From NCBI GenBank assembly GCA_902651635.1, contig CACRSC010000028.1:203070-245238 (forward strand): a DNA stretch of 42,169 nucleotides, read 5' to 3'. A model generated the notes under the pieces. The model saw only the letters and a list, made by a program, of their open reading frames with translations, had not been told where the DNA came from and did no database searches. Of the stretch, positions 21,101-31,315 are shown one piece after another. How positions within the stretch are numbered: the stretch's first letter is position 1; each line of letters begins with the position of its first letter. Position numbers and translations under genes: made by a program. This stretch comes from Mastigamoeba balamuthi. Taxonomy: Eukaryota > Evosea > Mastigamoebida > Mastigamoebidae.

Positions 21101-21495
21101 GCTACAACTGCAACAAGCCCGGGCACATGAGCCGCGACTGCCCCGAGCCCCGGGGCGGCGGCGGCAGCAGCGGCAGCAGCCGACAATCGGACGCCGGCTG
21201 GGGCTCTGGCTCGTGGAACGCGCCGTCGTCGTCGTCGACGTCTGGCGGGGGCAGCGGCAGCGGCTGGGGCTCGTCGTCCAACGCCGAGGGCGGCAGCAGC
21301 GGCTGGGGAGCTCCCGCGCAGGGAGGCAGCGGCAGCGGCAGCGGCAGCGGCAGTGGCAGCGGGTGGGGCGCGCCACCGCAGGCTGGAGGGCAGGGCGGCA
21401 GCGGATGGGGCTCGGCGGGCGGCAGCGGTGGGTGGAACACCTCTGCGCCGAGCGGCAGCGGGTGGGGACAACCCGGGGCCCAGGGCGCCCATTGA
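15182..21495 (+). CDS. SPT6: Transcription elongation factor / histone chaperone Spt6
   Basis: Exons 15182-15460, 15570-15714, 15882-16174, 16551-18005, 18240-18301, 18376-20191 and 20263-21495 join in phase to 1,760 residues (human about 1,726). Spt6 travels with RNA polymerase II and reassembles nucleosomes. Order: acidic Asp/Glu tail (1-93); basic linker; IRATDVPERLQL and the helical core (about 240-680); YqgF-like domain from GLSVVAVLVDDEP, with RPRVVCVGAAN; NLVGVDIN and helix-hairpin-helix VVQFVAGLGPRKADAL; S1-like region; first SH2 from HPLFRN (about 1234) with its phosphate-binding Arg in VVIRPST; second SH2 beginning IPYFVAASRDKPGD (exon 7). After the SH2 pair the family usually has a disordered tail; here it holds Ser-rich sequence, ten WG dipeptides and three CCHC zinc knuckles. 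Donors include GTGCGC twice. The start is the first ATG and leads directly into the acidic tail. Confidence 0.95.
20570..21495 (+). other. SPT6 C-terminal WG-repeat and zinc-knuckle region
   Basis: Codes for residues about 1453-1760 of SPT6. Fifteen Trp occur, ten as WG, mostly in SGWGS or SGWGAP settings inside Gly/Ser-rich sequence. Three near-identical knuckles of the form CYNCGKPGHMSRDCPEPR begin near residues 1569, 1600 and 1630 and fit CX2CX4HX4C. WG/GW repeats are the Argonaute-hook type known from plant Spt6-like and Spt5-like proteins and GW182; CCHC knuckles bind single-stranded nucleic acid. The frame is continuous with the second SH2 domain in exon 7, with no splice between. Confidence 0.9.
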
Positions 21496-21595
21496 GCACA
21501 CGTTGCCCGGTTGCAGCCTATTGTCTGTCGTAGCATTTTAACATAGCCGCTCGTTTCGTTCGTATTCACGTTTCACAGAGGTTTCCTGACCTTTG

Positions 21596-22126
21596 TTACA
21601 TCATCAGTGTGGTTTGTTTGCCTATCTCTTTCAGGGCATTTTTACACCTGTTAAACACTGCAACCTCTTGATGCATGAAGAGCTTACTTGTCCGGAGCAT
21701 TTTTGGGGGAATGTACCAGCCATCGTACCTGTTGAAAACCGGAGACAGCTGCATTGCTTCCAACAACTCTGGTGCATTGTCTTTGGTCTCGATGAGCGGG
21801 GACGGGAGACTACCTCCGTATGCGACTGGCTCCAGTTGGGACTCGCTTATGTACCGACTATATGCCAATCTGAGGCGGTCAGATAGTCCATAGTATGTTT
21901 GGATGAACAGTCTGGTCTGATTTGCACCGAGATTGACCAATTTCAGTTTTGACTGAACCTTGATCCGGTAGAGACTTCCACCATGTTTTTGTGCATAGTA
22001 CTGTGCTGTTGGCTTATCCAGAGCAAACCAATTGCCATCCAGTGGGTTTCCTGAGCACCCACGGTATAGGGTGGTCCTGGGGGATATTAGCACCGCTTGT
22101 GGTCCGGAGGGAGCTGGCTGTGACAT
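21596..22126 (-). CDS. Intronless ORF, possibly ADP-ribosyltransferase-like
   Basis: A 176-residue frame starting MSQPAPSGPQAVLISPRTTL. It has LYRGCSGNPLDGNWFALDKP followed by TAQYYAQKHGGSLYRIKV, and a late DGWYIPPKM...FMHQEVAVF block. An early YRG, a WFAL-type strand with Ala/Tyr-rich helix, then LYRIKV resembles the start of R-S-E ADP-ribosyltransferase-like folds. Similar small proteins occur, as I recall, in giant viruses of amoebae, but I cannot verify this. The usual catalytic ExE/QxE motif is not clear, so enzyme activity is unproven. G+C is visibly lower than in the neighbouring exons and there is no intron, which would fit horizontal acquisition. It is convergent with SPT6, only 100 bp from its stop codon. 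Confidence 0.6.
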   Translation of the reverse strand: MSQPAPSGPQAVLISPRTTLYRGCSGNPLDGNWFALDKPTAQYYAQKHGGSLYRIKVQSKLKLVNLGANQTRLFIQTYYGLSDRLRLAYSRYISESQLEPVAYGGSLPSPLIETKDNAPELLEAMQLSPVFNRYDGWYIPPKMLRTSKLFMHQEVAVFNRCKNALKEIGKQTTLMM

Positions 22127-22878
22127 GGAGGGGATATTGTTGCAGATGAAGCCAACAACACTTGTGAATGAGATTCTCCGTTATAAGCCGTCAAAGAGTG
22201 CTTCTAGATTGCCAGGAGAACCATGATCGAGGTCTTATTGGCAATGCCACGCCTGCTCATTCTTGCATCAGAGAGAAGCACCAGAAGATGCAGGATCCAG
22301 AAAAAGCACTCTGGCGGAAATTCAGTGCACAAGGAAAATGGAAATGACGAAGGGGATGAACATTCATTGTTCAAAGCAAATTGTCGAGATTGGCATCTTT
22401 TGCGAAGTTCGATCTTGCGAGCTGCTATCTCTGTTGACTGTGGGTGGCCGCCACACCGCTCAAGAAACCTTGTGGGAGCCACGAAGATCGCAGGTTATCT
22501 CCCCACTGGCTCCGAGATATGAGTACACATCATTCGGTGAGATCTGCGGGACCGTTTAATACGTTCGTTGGTCTTGTCTTTAGAATTTGAGAGGACTGGT
22601 CCCACCTTTGGCAGGACCGAGAAAAATTGGCCCGAAGGCCATAAACGCAATTGACAGACCCCATACACGGTTATCTTTAGTAAAAGGCGAAAGATAAAAT
22701 CGCTCTGTATGAAGTCCTTGCGTTGGTATACCCTTGCCGCCGATTCCACAGCGCGTTTTATCGACCAAAGCGAAAAACAAACCTTATGGGTTGACAGAAA
22801 AAACCAAGTCCTGTTTAGCTCCCGATGCCCTCTGCGCGACAAGGGGACACGACCGCGGGAGACGCAGAGAGCAGCTCT
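22127..22878. other. Lower-GC gap without a recognisable gene
   Basis: Between the ADP-ribosyltransferase-like ORF and the end of DPP III. Only short frames of about 100 codons on either strand, none with a recognisable motif. It shares the reduced G+C of the neighbouring ORF and may belong to the same insertion. Confidence 0.4.
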
Positions 22879-25856
22879 TCACAGGATGGAGATGGTCGTG
22901 TCGACAGGGTCGGCCTCGGGGTAGCGCGCCTGGAACGACGCGATGACGCCATCGGGGGAGGCGTCGAACCACTGCGCCTGCACTTTGCCCTGCGCGTCGA
23001 TGTACGTGTGCGCCTGCACGAAGATCTTCCTCGGCTTGGCCTTGGCGATCACGCGGGCCCTGACGGCCAGCCAGTGCTCCTCGGCGACGCTCGTGAGCGA
23101 GCCGTAGAACGCGCGGGCCTCGGCGGCGTCTGCGGTGGCCCTGCAGTGCTGTATGTGGTTGAGCAGCCCGCGTATCGCCGGCACCCCGACGCTGGCGATC
23201 TTCGAGCGGTCCAGCGACACGACGACGTCCGAGTCGCCGACGGGGGTGACCGCGACGAGCCCCTGGCCCGCCGCCAGCAGCGTGCGCAGTATCGCGTAGC
23301 GGGCCTGCATGTGCGCCTGCCTCCACCTGCCCGTCTCCGCCGTGTAGTACTCGAGCGACGCAACGCCGGCCCTCGCCATCATCTGCACAGCAGTCAGCAG
23401 CGCGGGCAGAGGAGCGAGCGGGGCTTGCGGACCAGCCAGTTGACGTAGGTCACGTCGTCCTGGCAGGCCTTGTCGGCGTGGCCGAAGATGCGCAGCACGT
23501 CGGCAGAGGTCGAGAGCAGCAGCCCCACCGACTCTGCGCGGCACTCCTCCATCGTGCTGGCGACCTCCCCGAAGACCGACTCGTACGTCTGGCCGGGCTC
23601 GTACCACGTCGCGATGGGCCTGCCCGTCAGCGGCGAGACGGGCAGCTTCGCCGGCGGCACCCCGGCCTTCTCGGCGACGAAGATCTTGCCGCTGCCGTGG
23701 CCCAGCAGCTCGTGCAGGCCCACCTGCACCTCCATCGCGGCCGCGCGCTTCGTCTGGATCAGCGCGTCGTCCTCGGCAGACACGAACTCGACGCGCTCCC
23801 CTGCAGGGCTGCGAGGGGATCAGAGACGGGAGGGGAGACGGCCAGAGGCCCGTACGTCGCGCGGGCAGCGTTGGAGAGGCTGACGTTCTTGAAGCCGTCC
23901 TTCTGGCGGATGTCCTCGTAGTTGGGCAGGTTGATGCCCAGAGGGACGCCGCTGCTGGCGAACGAGAGCACCTCGATCGCGGTGAAGTCGGGGCGCAGGA
24001 ACACGTCCTTCTCGAACTCGTGGCCCCAGGGCAGCAGGCTCAGGAACTGCGGCGCCCTCTCCACGAGCTCCCCAAACGCCTTGCTCGTCTGCAGACACGT
24101 CTCTAAGTGAGCGTCGCAAGGGGGAAAAACAACCCCCAGAACAAATTCGTAGAAAGCAAATGAAACAGAGCGCAAACCGCAAACCGTGGGGCCTACCCTA
24201 GCCCGACCCTAATCCTAACCCTTCCTCAGTTGAAAGCACCGTGACGAATCGGAATAATACCCGGCATAGACGGTGGGACACAAAGAGACTACAAAGCCCG
24301 CGGCAAAACAGAGGAAAATGGGCTCCGAATCAACTGAATTGCGCGAGAAAAGGAAAAGGAAAGGCGGACCTCTCTGTCGACGATGGCCACGAGGCCCTCC
24401 CACTCGGCGCGGACGCCCAGCGGGTCGCGGTACGACTCGATGAAGCCGATGTTGGTCTCGACGGCCGGCGACTTGTCGCGGACCCACTCGCGCTGCGCGT
24501 CCCTGTGGCGCTCGACGTCGCCGCCCTCAAAGTGCTCCGCGTACAGGCGCAGCATCCGCGCCTGCCCCTCGCGCGGGGCGACGGCGGCGGCCTCCCTCAG
24601 GTGCCCCGCGACGCGCGCGAGGTACGGCGAGAGGTCCCCGGCGCGCAGCGAGACCCTGCGGCCCTCGAACACGTCCGCGCGCTCGCAGACGGCCGCAGAG
24701 CCCGCGGGCAGCGCAGAGGCCACGCGGACGACCAGCCCGCCGTCGCGCGCGCGGCCCACGCGGGTGTTGTAGGCGTTGACGCGCTCGCGCTCGAGCCAGC
24801 GCTGGGCGAGGGCGGCCTCGTCGCGGGAGACGCCGCCCTCGTAGTAGGCGCTGACGCCGTCGTCGCCAAAGCCCAGCTGGCGCACGCGCGGCGGGTCCAG
24901 CGCGAACACGCCGTCGACGCACTGCGCCAGCAGCCGGCGGATGGCCTCGGCGTCGGCAGGGGAGGCGCACCTGCGCGCGGCAGACTCGGCGACAGACGAC
25001 CACTCCTCCTTGGTGCACCGCGGGATAAACTGCGCACGCGCTCGTTAATTGGGGGCGTCGCAAAAATCAATTGTGCATCAACACAACAAGAGGCAGACAT
25101 GTAAGCAGTTGCATCAGTGCATATGGAGGGCCCGCAAGGAGGTGCGAAGTGAACACTCCCACGCAAGGTCACAACAAACCGACAAAGGGCGAAGCGGAAG
25201 GCCCAGCACAGAGCAGAAGCAGGCAGATCATGTGGGACCACCCGCACGCCACAACGTGTAGGCACTCCTCCCGCCATCCCGGCATCGCAGCAAAAAAAGG
25301 ACCAAGACCACGTCACACAAAATGTAACTCAAAAAACAAACGCAAAACAAATCAACAAACGCAAAACAAAGCAACAACAAAGCGAACAAACACATCACAA
25401 AGCAAGTATAAACAAAAAAAACCCGCAGAGCAGGGGAAACCACACGTGTTTGAGGGCCCCAAGCCCAGCCCAGCGCGTGGCCCACAGCGCAGGAGACGGA
25501 TGAAGAGATGAGGAGGGGGAGGGATGGATGGATGCCTTGGTGTCGCCGAAGCTGAGGTAGTTGCCCATGTTGCCCAGCAGGCTCGCAGCGTACTCCACAA
25601 ACGCGTCGGCAGCCCCCGGGGCCAGGGCCCCGTCCTCGCGCAGCTGCCGCGGTGACGCCGCGCGGAAGACGCGGTGGACGAGGGCGAAGGCGGCGGGGCT
25701 CTCGGGGCTCGTCTGGTGCAGGCAGATGGGCGCGCCAGCCCACGACGCCCGCGACAGGTGGTGCGCGTACTGGCGCTCCGCCTCGCTCAGGCCCTCCCAC
25801 GCCCGGCTGCAGTCGAGCTGGCAGAAGGGCACGTTGCTGGGAACGCGCGGGTCCAT
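22879..25856 (-). CDS. DPP3: Dipeptidyl peptidase III (zinc peptidase family M49)
   Basis: Exons 25856-25536, 25029-24370, 24088-23856, 23808-23433 and 23382-22879 join in phase to 697 residues (human about 737). The enzyme removes dipeptides from the N-terminus of short peptides, usually in the cytosol. HELLGH at 437-442 supplies two zinc His and the catalytic Glu, and EECRAES from 492 supplies the third ligand; both fit the family signature and spacing. Other conserved blocks: NMGNYLSFGDTK, AYYEGGVSRDEA, VNAYNTRV, IGFIESYRDPLG, GINLPNYEDIRQKDGFKNVS, WRQAHMQARYAILR. Intron 1 has a GC donor (AAG|GCATCC); introns 2 and 4 begin GTCCGC. The start MDPRVPSN is supported by direct alignment of SNVPFCQLDCSRAWEGLSEA with the family N-terminus. 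Its first 12 codons are duplicated upstream in a tandem repeat. No signal peptide is seen. Confidence 0.95.
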
Positions 25857-26258
25857 CGCTGCTTTCGTTGTTTGTGTGTTGCTTCGCTCTGTCCGTTGTT
25901 CTCTGAGGAGATACGAATATCTTCGTCGTAAAGATCCCACAGGAATATCATTCATGGATGGATTCCGGGATTCACAGAGGGTGTCTCAGATACAGGCTTT
26001 TGTCTCCCGCGTGAGCCGGCCACAGCAGCAGCAGCATCGCAGAAGGGAACGTTGCTAGGAACGCGCGGGTCCATCGTGGCTGTCTGTTCCTTCGCTCTGT
26101 CCCGCTGTTCTCTGAGGAGATACGAGTATCTTCGCGGTTAAGATCTCACCGGAATATCTATCTTGGATGGATTCCGGGATCCACAGAGAGGGTGTCTCAG
26201 CTACAGGCTTTGATCTCCCGTGTGAGCCGGCCACAGCAGCGGCAGCAGCAGCAGCATC
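25821..26258. repeat. Direct tandem duplication, unit about 218 bp
   Basis: 25821-26038 and 26039-26258 are near-identical: both run GCAGAAGGG(C/A)ACGTTGCT, ACGCGCGGGTCCATCG, CTGAGGAGATACGA(A/G)TATCTTC, ATGGATTCCGGGAT and GTGAGCCGGCCACAGCAGC. Each unit holds the first codons of DPP III, the intergenic promoter and the coding tail of the carboxypeptidase gene. The unit next to DPP III carries the real DPP III start; the other carries the real carboxypeptidase 3' end. Confidence 0.93.
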
Positions 26259-28297
26259 GCTGCGGTGATGTAGCCCTGAGAGAGGCACCTGCCTGCCCCG
26301 GAGGCCGTGTTGCCTGACGACTGGGCGACGGGGAGCACCGACAGCGAGCTCTCCTGTGCGCCCGTGTGGCTCGACGGCGACGCCTCCCGCCTGCCAGACC
26401 CGCTCGAGACGCGCTGCTCGCTGCCGCTGCTCCCCGCAGGGCTGCTTGCCTGCTCGCTCGAGCCCGTGGCAGAGCCGCTCGAAGACAGCGCCACAGCTGC
26501 GCTCCCGGAGCCCGACGGTGCGCCCCACTCGCTGCTGCTGCCGCTGCCAGAGCTGCTCGGGGCCAGCTGCCCCTCGGAGCTGCTGCTGGGTGACTCGGCA
26601 GCGGGCTGGGACGACGACGAGGCCACCGCGTGCTCAGCCGACAGCGACGACGAGGCCGCCACAGACCCACGCGACGACGACGAGGACACCGAGGGCTCAG
26701 ACGAGGGCGACGACGACGAGGACGTGGCCACCACAGGTCCGTGCGACCTCGATGACGACGACGAGGATGCCGAGGGCTCAGTCGACGACGACGACGACGA
26801 GGGCGCCCCGAGCACAGAGGAGGAGGACGAGGAGGTGTCGACCGCAGGCGCGGCAGGCGAGGCCGTGAGGCCCAGGAGGAAGCGGACGGCGGGGTACATG
26901 GCGGCGCCCTGCCTGCGGATCTCGCTCTCGTCGACGACAAAGTCGCTGCCGCCCAGCTCGACGGTGAACGAGTGCAGGATGCCGGCACGCTCGTACGCCC
27001 ACGAGTCGGTGCAGCCGCCGGCCCTGAAGTCGACGCCGCCCTTGGAGCTCTTGAAGCCCCCGGCGAGCTTGGCCATCGTGTCGCCGACGTACTTGAGGTA
27101 CCTCTCGTCGGGGCAGTCCCTGCTGGTCCAGCCGTAGGGCCGCAGGACCTGGCTGGCGTAGCTGTGGAAGTCCACGAACGTCCGCACGGTGCTGCCCAGC
27201 GAGAGGATCCAGCGGCTGATGCCGCGCACCTCGGGCTCGCTGAAGGGGCCCGGCCCGCGGTAGTCCTCGCGGGACGTGTCGTCCGAGGACCCGAGGCCCC
27301 AGTGGCCGTCGTCCCAGTTGCGGTTGAGGTCCACGCCGACGACGTCGCCGCCGACGCTGGCCCTGTTCTTGCGCCAGTACCTGTCGGTCGACCGCGAGTA
27401 CTCGTAGCCGTCGGGGTTGTAGCACGGCACCACGTACACCGCCTGCGTGTCCAGCAGCCGCCTCGCGTCGTTGCGCCCCGCCGCGTAGTCCTCCAGCAGC
27501 CCGCGCACAGACCACATCAGCACGGGCGGCCCGATCCACTCGCGCGCGTGGATCCCCGACAGCAGCACCGTCACGTTCTGCCCCGCGCCCCCGCGCCCCA
27601 GCCGCAGCGCAGGGATGCTCCGGCCCTCCACCGACGTCGACACGTTGGCGACGACGCTGGCCAGGCCCGGGTGGGCCGCGGCGAGGACCGAGAGCTGGGC
27701 GACGATGTCGTCGAACGAGTGGAACTGCTCGTACCAGTCGGCGCTGCGCCTGGCCCGCGAGCCCTCGTCGACGGCGTCGATCTTGGCCTGCAGGTCCTCG
27801 ACGGCCACCTCGTGCGGGACGCCAGCGTCCACCAGCCGTCTTGCGGGCGCACAGCAGGTCAGCCACGCAGGCCGAGGTGGGACAGAGGCCAGCAGCGGCC
27901 AGGAGGAGCTCTCTGGGCGGAGGGGCGGAGCAGAGAGATGCGTGCGTGCCTCCAGGCCGAGGGCGAGAGCCTGACTGTGGCAGCAGCGCCCAGGACGAGG
28001 CGGCCGTCGTGGCTCAGCACCTCCACGCTACCCGGGCCGCTCTCTGGGGGTGGCGAGCACCGTGGGCCGTTGGGGGTGTGGGGACAGAGTCAGTTGGTGG
28101 GTTGGTGGGGGCACAGCAGCGGTGGAACTCGCGCCTGTGCTGCTTCCCACACCGCCCAGGGCCTGCAGGGCTCGGACGGCAGCCGAGGAGACCGCAGGCA
28201 GCCGGACGACCTTGTGCCCGTCGTACCTCACGCGGCCCGCCTGCGCAGCGAGGGCGACAGCGCACAGCAACAGCGCAGCAACGGTTGTGGAGCCCAT
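26201..28297 (-). CDS. M14 metallocarboxypeptidase 1, secreted, with Ser-rich tail
   Basis: Exons 28297-28153, 28043-27950 and 27839-26201 give 625 residues. A signal peptide (MGSTTVAALLLCAVALAAQA) precedes a propeptide (RVRYDGHKVVRL, VEVLSHDGRLVLG) and the catalytic domain from about SADWYEQFHSFDD. Zinc ligands are H177 and E180 (GIHAREW) and H305 (FHSYASQ); the general base is E374 (SFTVELGG). NPDGYEYSRSTDRYWRKNR and GVDLNRNWDD carry the substrate-binding Arg/Asn. The spacing matches pancreatic carboxypeptidases (69/72/196/270). About 200 residues of Ser-rich, probably glycosylated sequence and a hydrophobic segment (AAMLLLLPLLWPA) follow, suggesting a membrane or lipid anchor. Intron 2 uses a GC donor (GAG|GCACGC). 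The enzyme would trim C-terminal residues from peptides outside the cell or in lytic vacuoles. It is a tandem duplicate of the next gene. Confidence 0.92.
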
Positions 28298-28417
28298 CAG
28301 TGTGCCCGTTCAAATCACGCTGTGATATTTTCCTGTGGTGATGTCACCGTGGGAAATCACTGTATTTTGTTCGGTTCCAGATGTTCTGGGCTCCGGTGTG
28401 TTATGTTCACGGGGTTA

Positions 28418-30011
28418 CTACGCCGAGAGAGCGGCGGCGCAGGCCACGACGGCGGCAGCGCACGCGGGGAACAGGGCCGAGGCGGCGCCGGCGTGCGAGT
28501 GCGACGACGAGGGGGCGGCGGGCCGCTTGGACTGCGAGGCCCTTGCGGACGACGACGACGCGTGCGGCACCGGCGGGGTAACCGCAGAGGCCGACGACGA
28601 CGACGACGGCGTGGCCGCGGCGGGGGAGGCCGTGAGGCCCAGGAGGAAGCGGACGGCGGGGTAGACGGCGGCGCCCTGCTTGGGGATCTCGGTGGCGTTG
28701 ATCACGAAGTCGTCGCCGCCCAGCTCGACGGTGAACGAGTGCAGGATGCCGGCACGCTCGTACGCCCACGAGTCGGTGCAGCCGCCGGCCTGGAAGTCCT
28801 GGCCGCCCTTGGAGCTGTTGAACCCCGCGATGTGGGCCATCGTGTCGCCGACGTACTTGAGGTACTTCTCGTCGGGGCAGTCGGCAGGCGTCCAGCCGTA
28901 GGGCCGCAGGACCTGGCTGGCGTAGCTGTGGAAGTCCACGAACGTCCGCACGTTGCTGCCCAGCGAGAGGATCCAGCGGCTGATGCCGCGCACCTCGGGC
29001 TCGCTGAAGGGGCTCGTCCCGCAGTAGTCCTCGTCCCCGGTGCTGTTGGAGGACCAGTGCCCCCAGTGGCCGTCGTCCCAGTTGCGGTTGAGGTCCACGC
29101 CGACGACGGTGCCGTTGGCCAGCCTCGCCCTGTTCTTGCGCCAGTACCTGTCGGTCGACCGCGAGTACTCGTAGCCGTCGGGGTTGTAGCACGGCACCGC
29201 GTACACCGCCTGCGTGTCCAGCAGCCGCCTCGCGTCGTTGCGCCCCGCCGCGTAGTCCTCCAGCAGCCCGCGCACAGACCACATCAGCACGGGCGGCCCG
29301 ATCCACTCGCGCGCGTGGATCCCCGACAGCAGCACCGTCACGTTCTGCCCCGCGCCCCCGCGCCCCAGCCGCAGCGCCGGGATGCTCCGGCCCTCCACCG
29401 ACGTCGACACGTTGGCGACGACGCTGGCCAGGCCCGGGTGGGCCGCGGCGAGGACCGAGAGCTGGGCGACGATGTCGTCGAACGAGTGGAACTGCTCGTA
29501 CCAGTCGGCGCTGCGCCTGGCCCGCGAGCCCTCGTCGACGGCGTCGATCTTGGCCTGCAGGTCCTCGACGGACACCTCGTGCGCGATGCGGGAGTCGAGC
29601 AGCTGGCTGCGCAGTTTTGTTGTTTTTGTTGGTTCGGAATGGGGGTGGAAATACTGAGGAAAGAAAAAAGAGGTCCCCACACCTGTAGGCCGACGGCGAC
29701 ACCCTGACGGTGGCGGGGGCGCCGAGGACCAGCCGCCCGTCGTGGCTCAGCACCTCGAAGCTGCTGGGGGTGTCGTCTGCCTCGTCTGCAGGGGAGCACC
29801 GACGGTGAGCGTGCTTTTGGAAGTGCACTACCCCACGGGGGAAGATCTCGTAGGCACCGTTGCGGCTGCTCAGGAGGCGCAGGGCGTCGAAAGTCGAGGC
29901 CGAGCCCACGTGCACGCGCACGATCTTGTGCCCGTCGTACCTCACGCGCTCGCCGAGGCAGCAGTGGCACAGGGCCAGGAGCAGCAGCAGAGCGACGGTT
30001 GTTGTGCGCAT
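28418..30011 (-). CDS. M14 metallocarboxypeptidase 2, secreted, probably GPI-anchored
   Basis: Exons 30011-29858, 29785-29683 and 29606-28418 give 481 residues. The signal peptide is MRTTTVALLLLLALCHCCLG, followed by the propeptide motif RVRYDGHKIVRV and FEVLSHDGRLVLG. Zinc ligands are H183, E186 and H312; the catalytic Glu is E380. Intron positions and phases are the same as in carboxypeptidase 1. The catalytic exon is almost identical to its neighbour, but propeptide and tail differ: the tail here is short, Ser/Ala-rich, and ends in a hydrophobic stretch (FPACAAAVVACAAALSA) with no charged residue after it, the usual form of a GPI signal. Both introns have GT donors. It lies 120 bp upstream of carboxypeptidase 1 on the same strand. 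Confidence 0.92.
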
Positions 30012-30637
30012 AGCCCGGGAAAAAACTGTGCGGCGCAGAATAAGTGCGGTTTTGGTGTGTTTGGGTTGGGCCCAGTGAAAAAACTGAAAAAAACTGAACG
30101 ACAGCCGCAGAGATATGCGCGCGCGTGTACCCCGTCTGGGTACATTCTCCACAAAGGGGTTCTGCGCCTGTGTCGTTCCCGGAGGTTTCTCACAAAGCAA
30201 CGCGGTCGGCCGTGGGCTCCCCGCGAATCCCGTGGGGATGCGAACCACCGAAGGCCCGCTCTCTCGCTCTCCACAAGCCTCCGGGATCTTAACCAAGAAG
30301 GCAGTCGGCAAAATAGCTGTGCGACCACCCTCCCTGCACCTTTTGGCAGTTAGAGTGGTGGGAACTCGCCGTGCAGGGCGGCAGGGCTGCTGGCGCCGGC
30401 CTCGGACCTTTCTGTGCCGCCCTCGTTCTCGGGGTTGCGCGTGCTGGTGCTTCTGCTTGCTCAACCCCTTCGCTGCAGGCGCCTCCGCAGGTGCTGCTCA
30501 GCTCCCGCCCGGGTCGGGGGTGTGGGAAGGACGGAGGAGATCTGCAGGGATCAGATGGCCGAGCGAAACAAACTCGTAGCTATGAGGCGCTTCGTGTGAA
30601 AGAGGTGTGCGTGTGTGCCGTGCAGTGCCGCTGCCTC
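30012..30637. other. Intergenic gap, no gene seen
   Basis: Lies between the carboxypeptidase 2 start and the Rab stop codon. It holds A-runs just upstream of the carboxypeptidase ATG and no recognisable coding motif; presumably carboxypeptidase promoter plus Rab 3' region. Confidence 0.45.
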
Positions 30638-31315
30638 TCATTGGATGGAGCAGCACGAGCCCCTCCTCGGCGGCGGCCTCGCGACGGGCGCCGGCTCCAC
30701 GACAGGGCGCAGCTCGTCCCTGAGGTCCTGGGCGCTCTTGCGGACGATCATTGAGACGAGCTCGCCAAAGGCCTCGTTGACTCCCTGGCCCGTCTTGGCG
30801 CTCGTCTCCCGCAGCGGGATGCCCACGCGGTCGGCGAACCGCCTCGCCGCGGCCGCGTCGACGGCCCTGTGCTTGTCGAGGTCGACCTTGTTGCAGACGA
30901 GCATCAGCGGCACGCGGGCGCCCACGTTGTCGCGGATCTGCTCGAGCCAGTAGGCCACGCGCTCGAAGCTGGCGGCGTCGGTCGCGTCGTAGACGACGAC
31001 GACGCCGTGGGCCCTGCGGTAGAACGAGGCCGTGATCGTGCGGAACCGCTCCTGGCCCGCCGTGTCCCAGACCTGCAGCTTGATGTCCTTGTTGCTGTCC
31101 GTGTGCATGTAGTGAATTTTGAAGTCGACACCGATGGTGCTCATGTAGCTCGAGTCGAAGCCGCCCTCGGCGAACCGCGTCAGCAGCGCCGACTTGCCCA
31201 CGCCGCTCTCGCCGATCATCAGCACCTTGAACAGGTGGTCGGGCCTCGGCACCACCGTGCCCGGAGGGTAGCTGCTGACGCTGGGCCCCGCGCTGTTCGC
31301 AAACTCCGAGAGCAT
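30638..31315 (-). CDS. Rab-family small GTPase (Rab1/Rab8 type)
   Basis: An intronless gene of 225 residues. GTP-binding motifs are complete: GESGVGKS (35-42), switch I ending in STIGVDFK (59-66), DTAGQE (84-89), NKVD (142-145) and ETSAK (170-174). IGVDFK and the GQERFRTI sequence are Rab signatures of the Rab1/8/10/13 group. The C-terminus PRRGSCCSIQ carries a CC pair near the end suitable for double geranylgeranylation, so it should cycle on and off membranes to direct vesicle traffic. The catalytic Gln of DTAGQ is present, so it should hydrolyse GTP. The N-terminus is about 20 residues longer than usual. I chose the ATG at 31315; another in-frame ATG at 31429 would add 38 residues of unusual composition. 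Confidence 0.93.
   Translation of the reverse strand: MLSEFANSAGPSVSSYPPGTVVPRPDHLFKVLMIGESGVGKSALLTRFAEGGFDSSYMSTIGVDFKIHYMHTDSNKDIKLQVWDTAGQERFRTITASFYRRAHGVVVVYDATDAASFERVAYWLEQIRDNVGARVPLMLVCNKVDLDKHRAVDAAAARRFADRVGIPLRETSAKTGQGVNEAFGELVSMIVRKSAQDLRDELRPVVEPAPVARPPPRRGSCCSIQ

Noticed and set aside
24196-24232. CCCTAATCCTAACCC as interstitial telomere repeat
   Set aside because: Only two irregular units inside a DPP3 intron; too short to mean anything.
26972-29707. A 911-codon plus-strand frame across both carboxypeptidase genes
   Set aside because: Antisense of the two M14 genes, repeated because the genes are duplicates.
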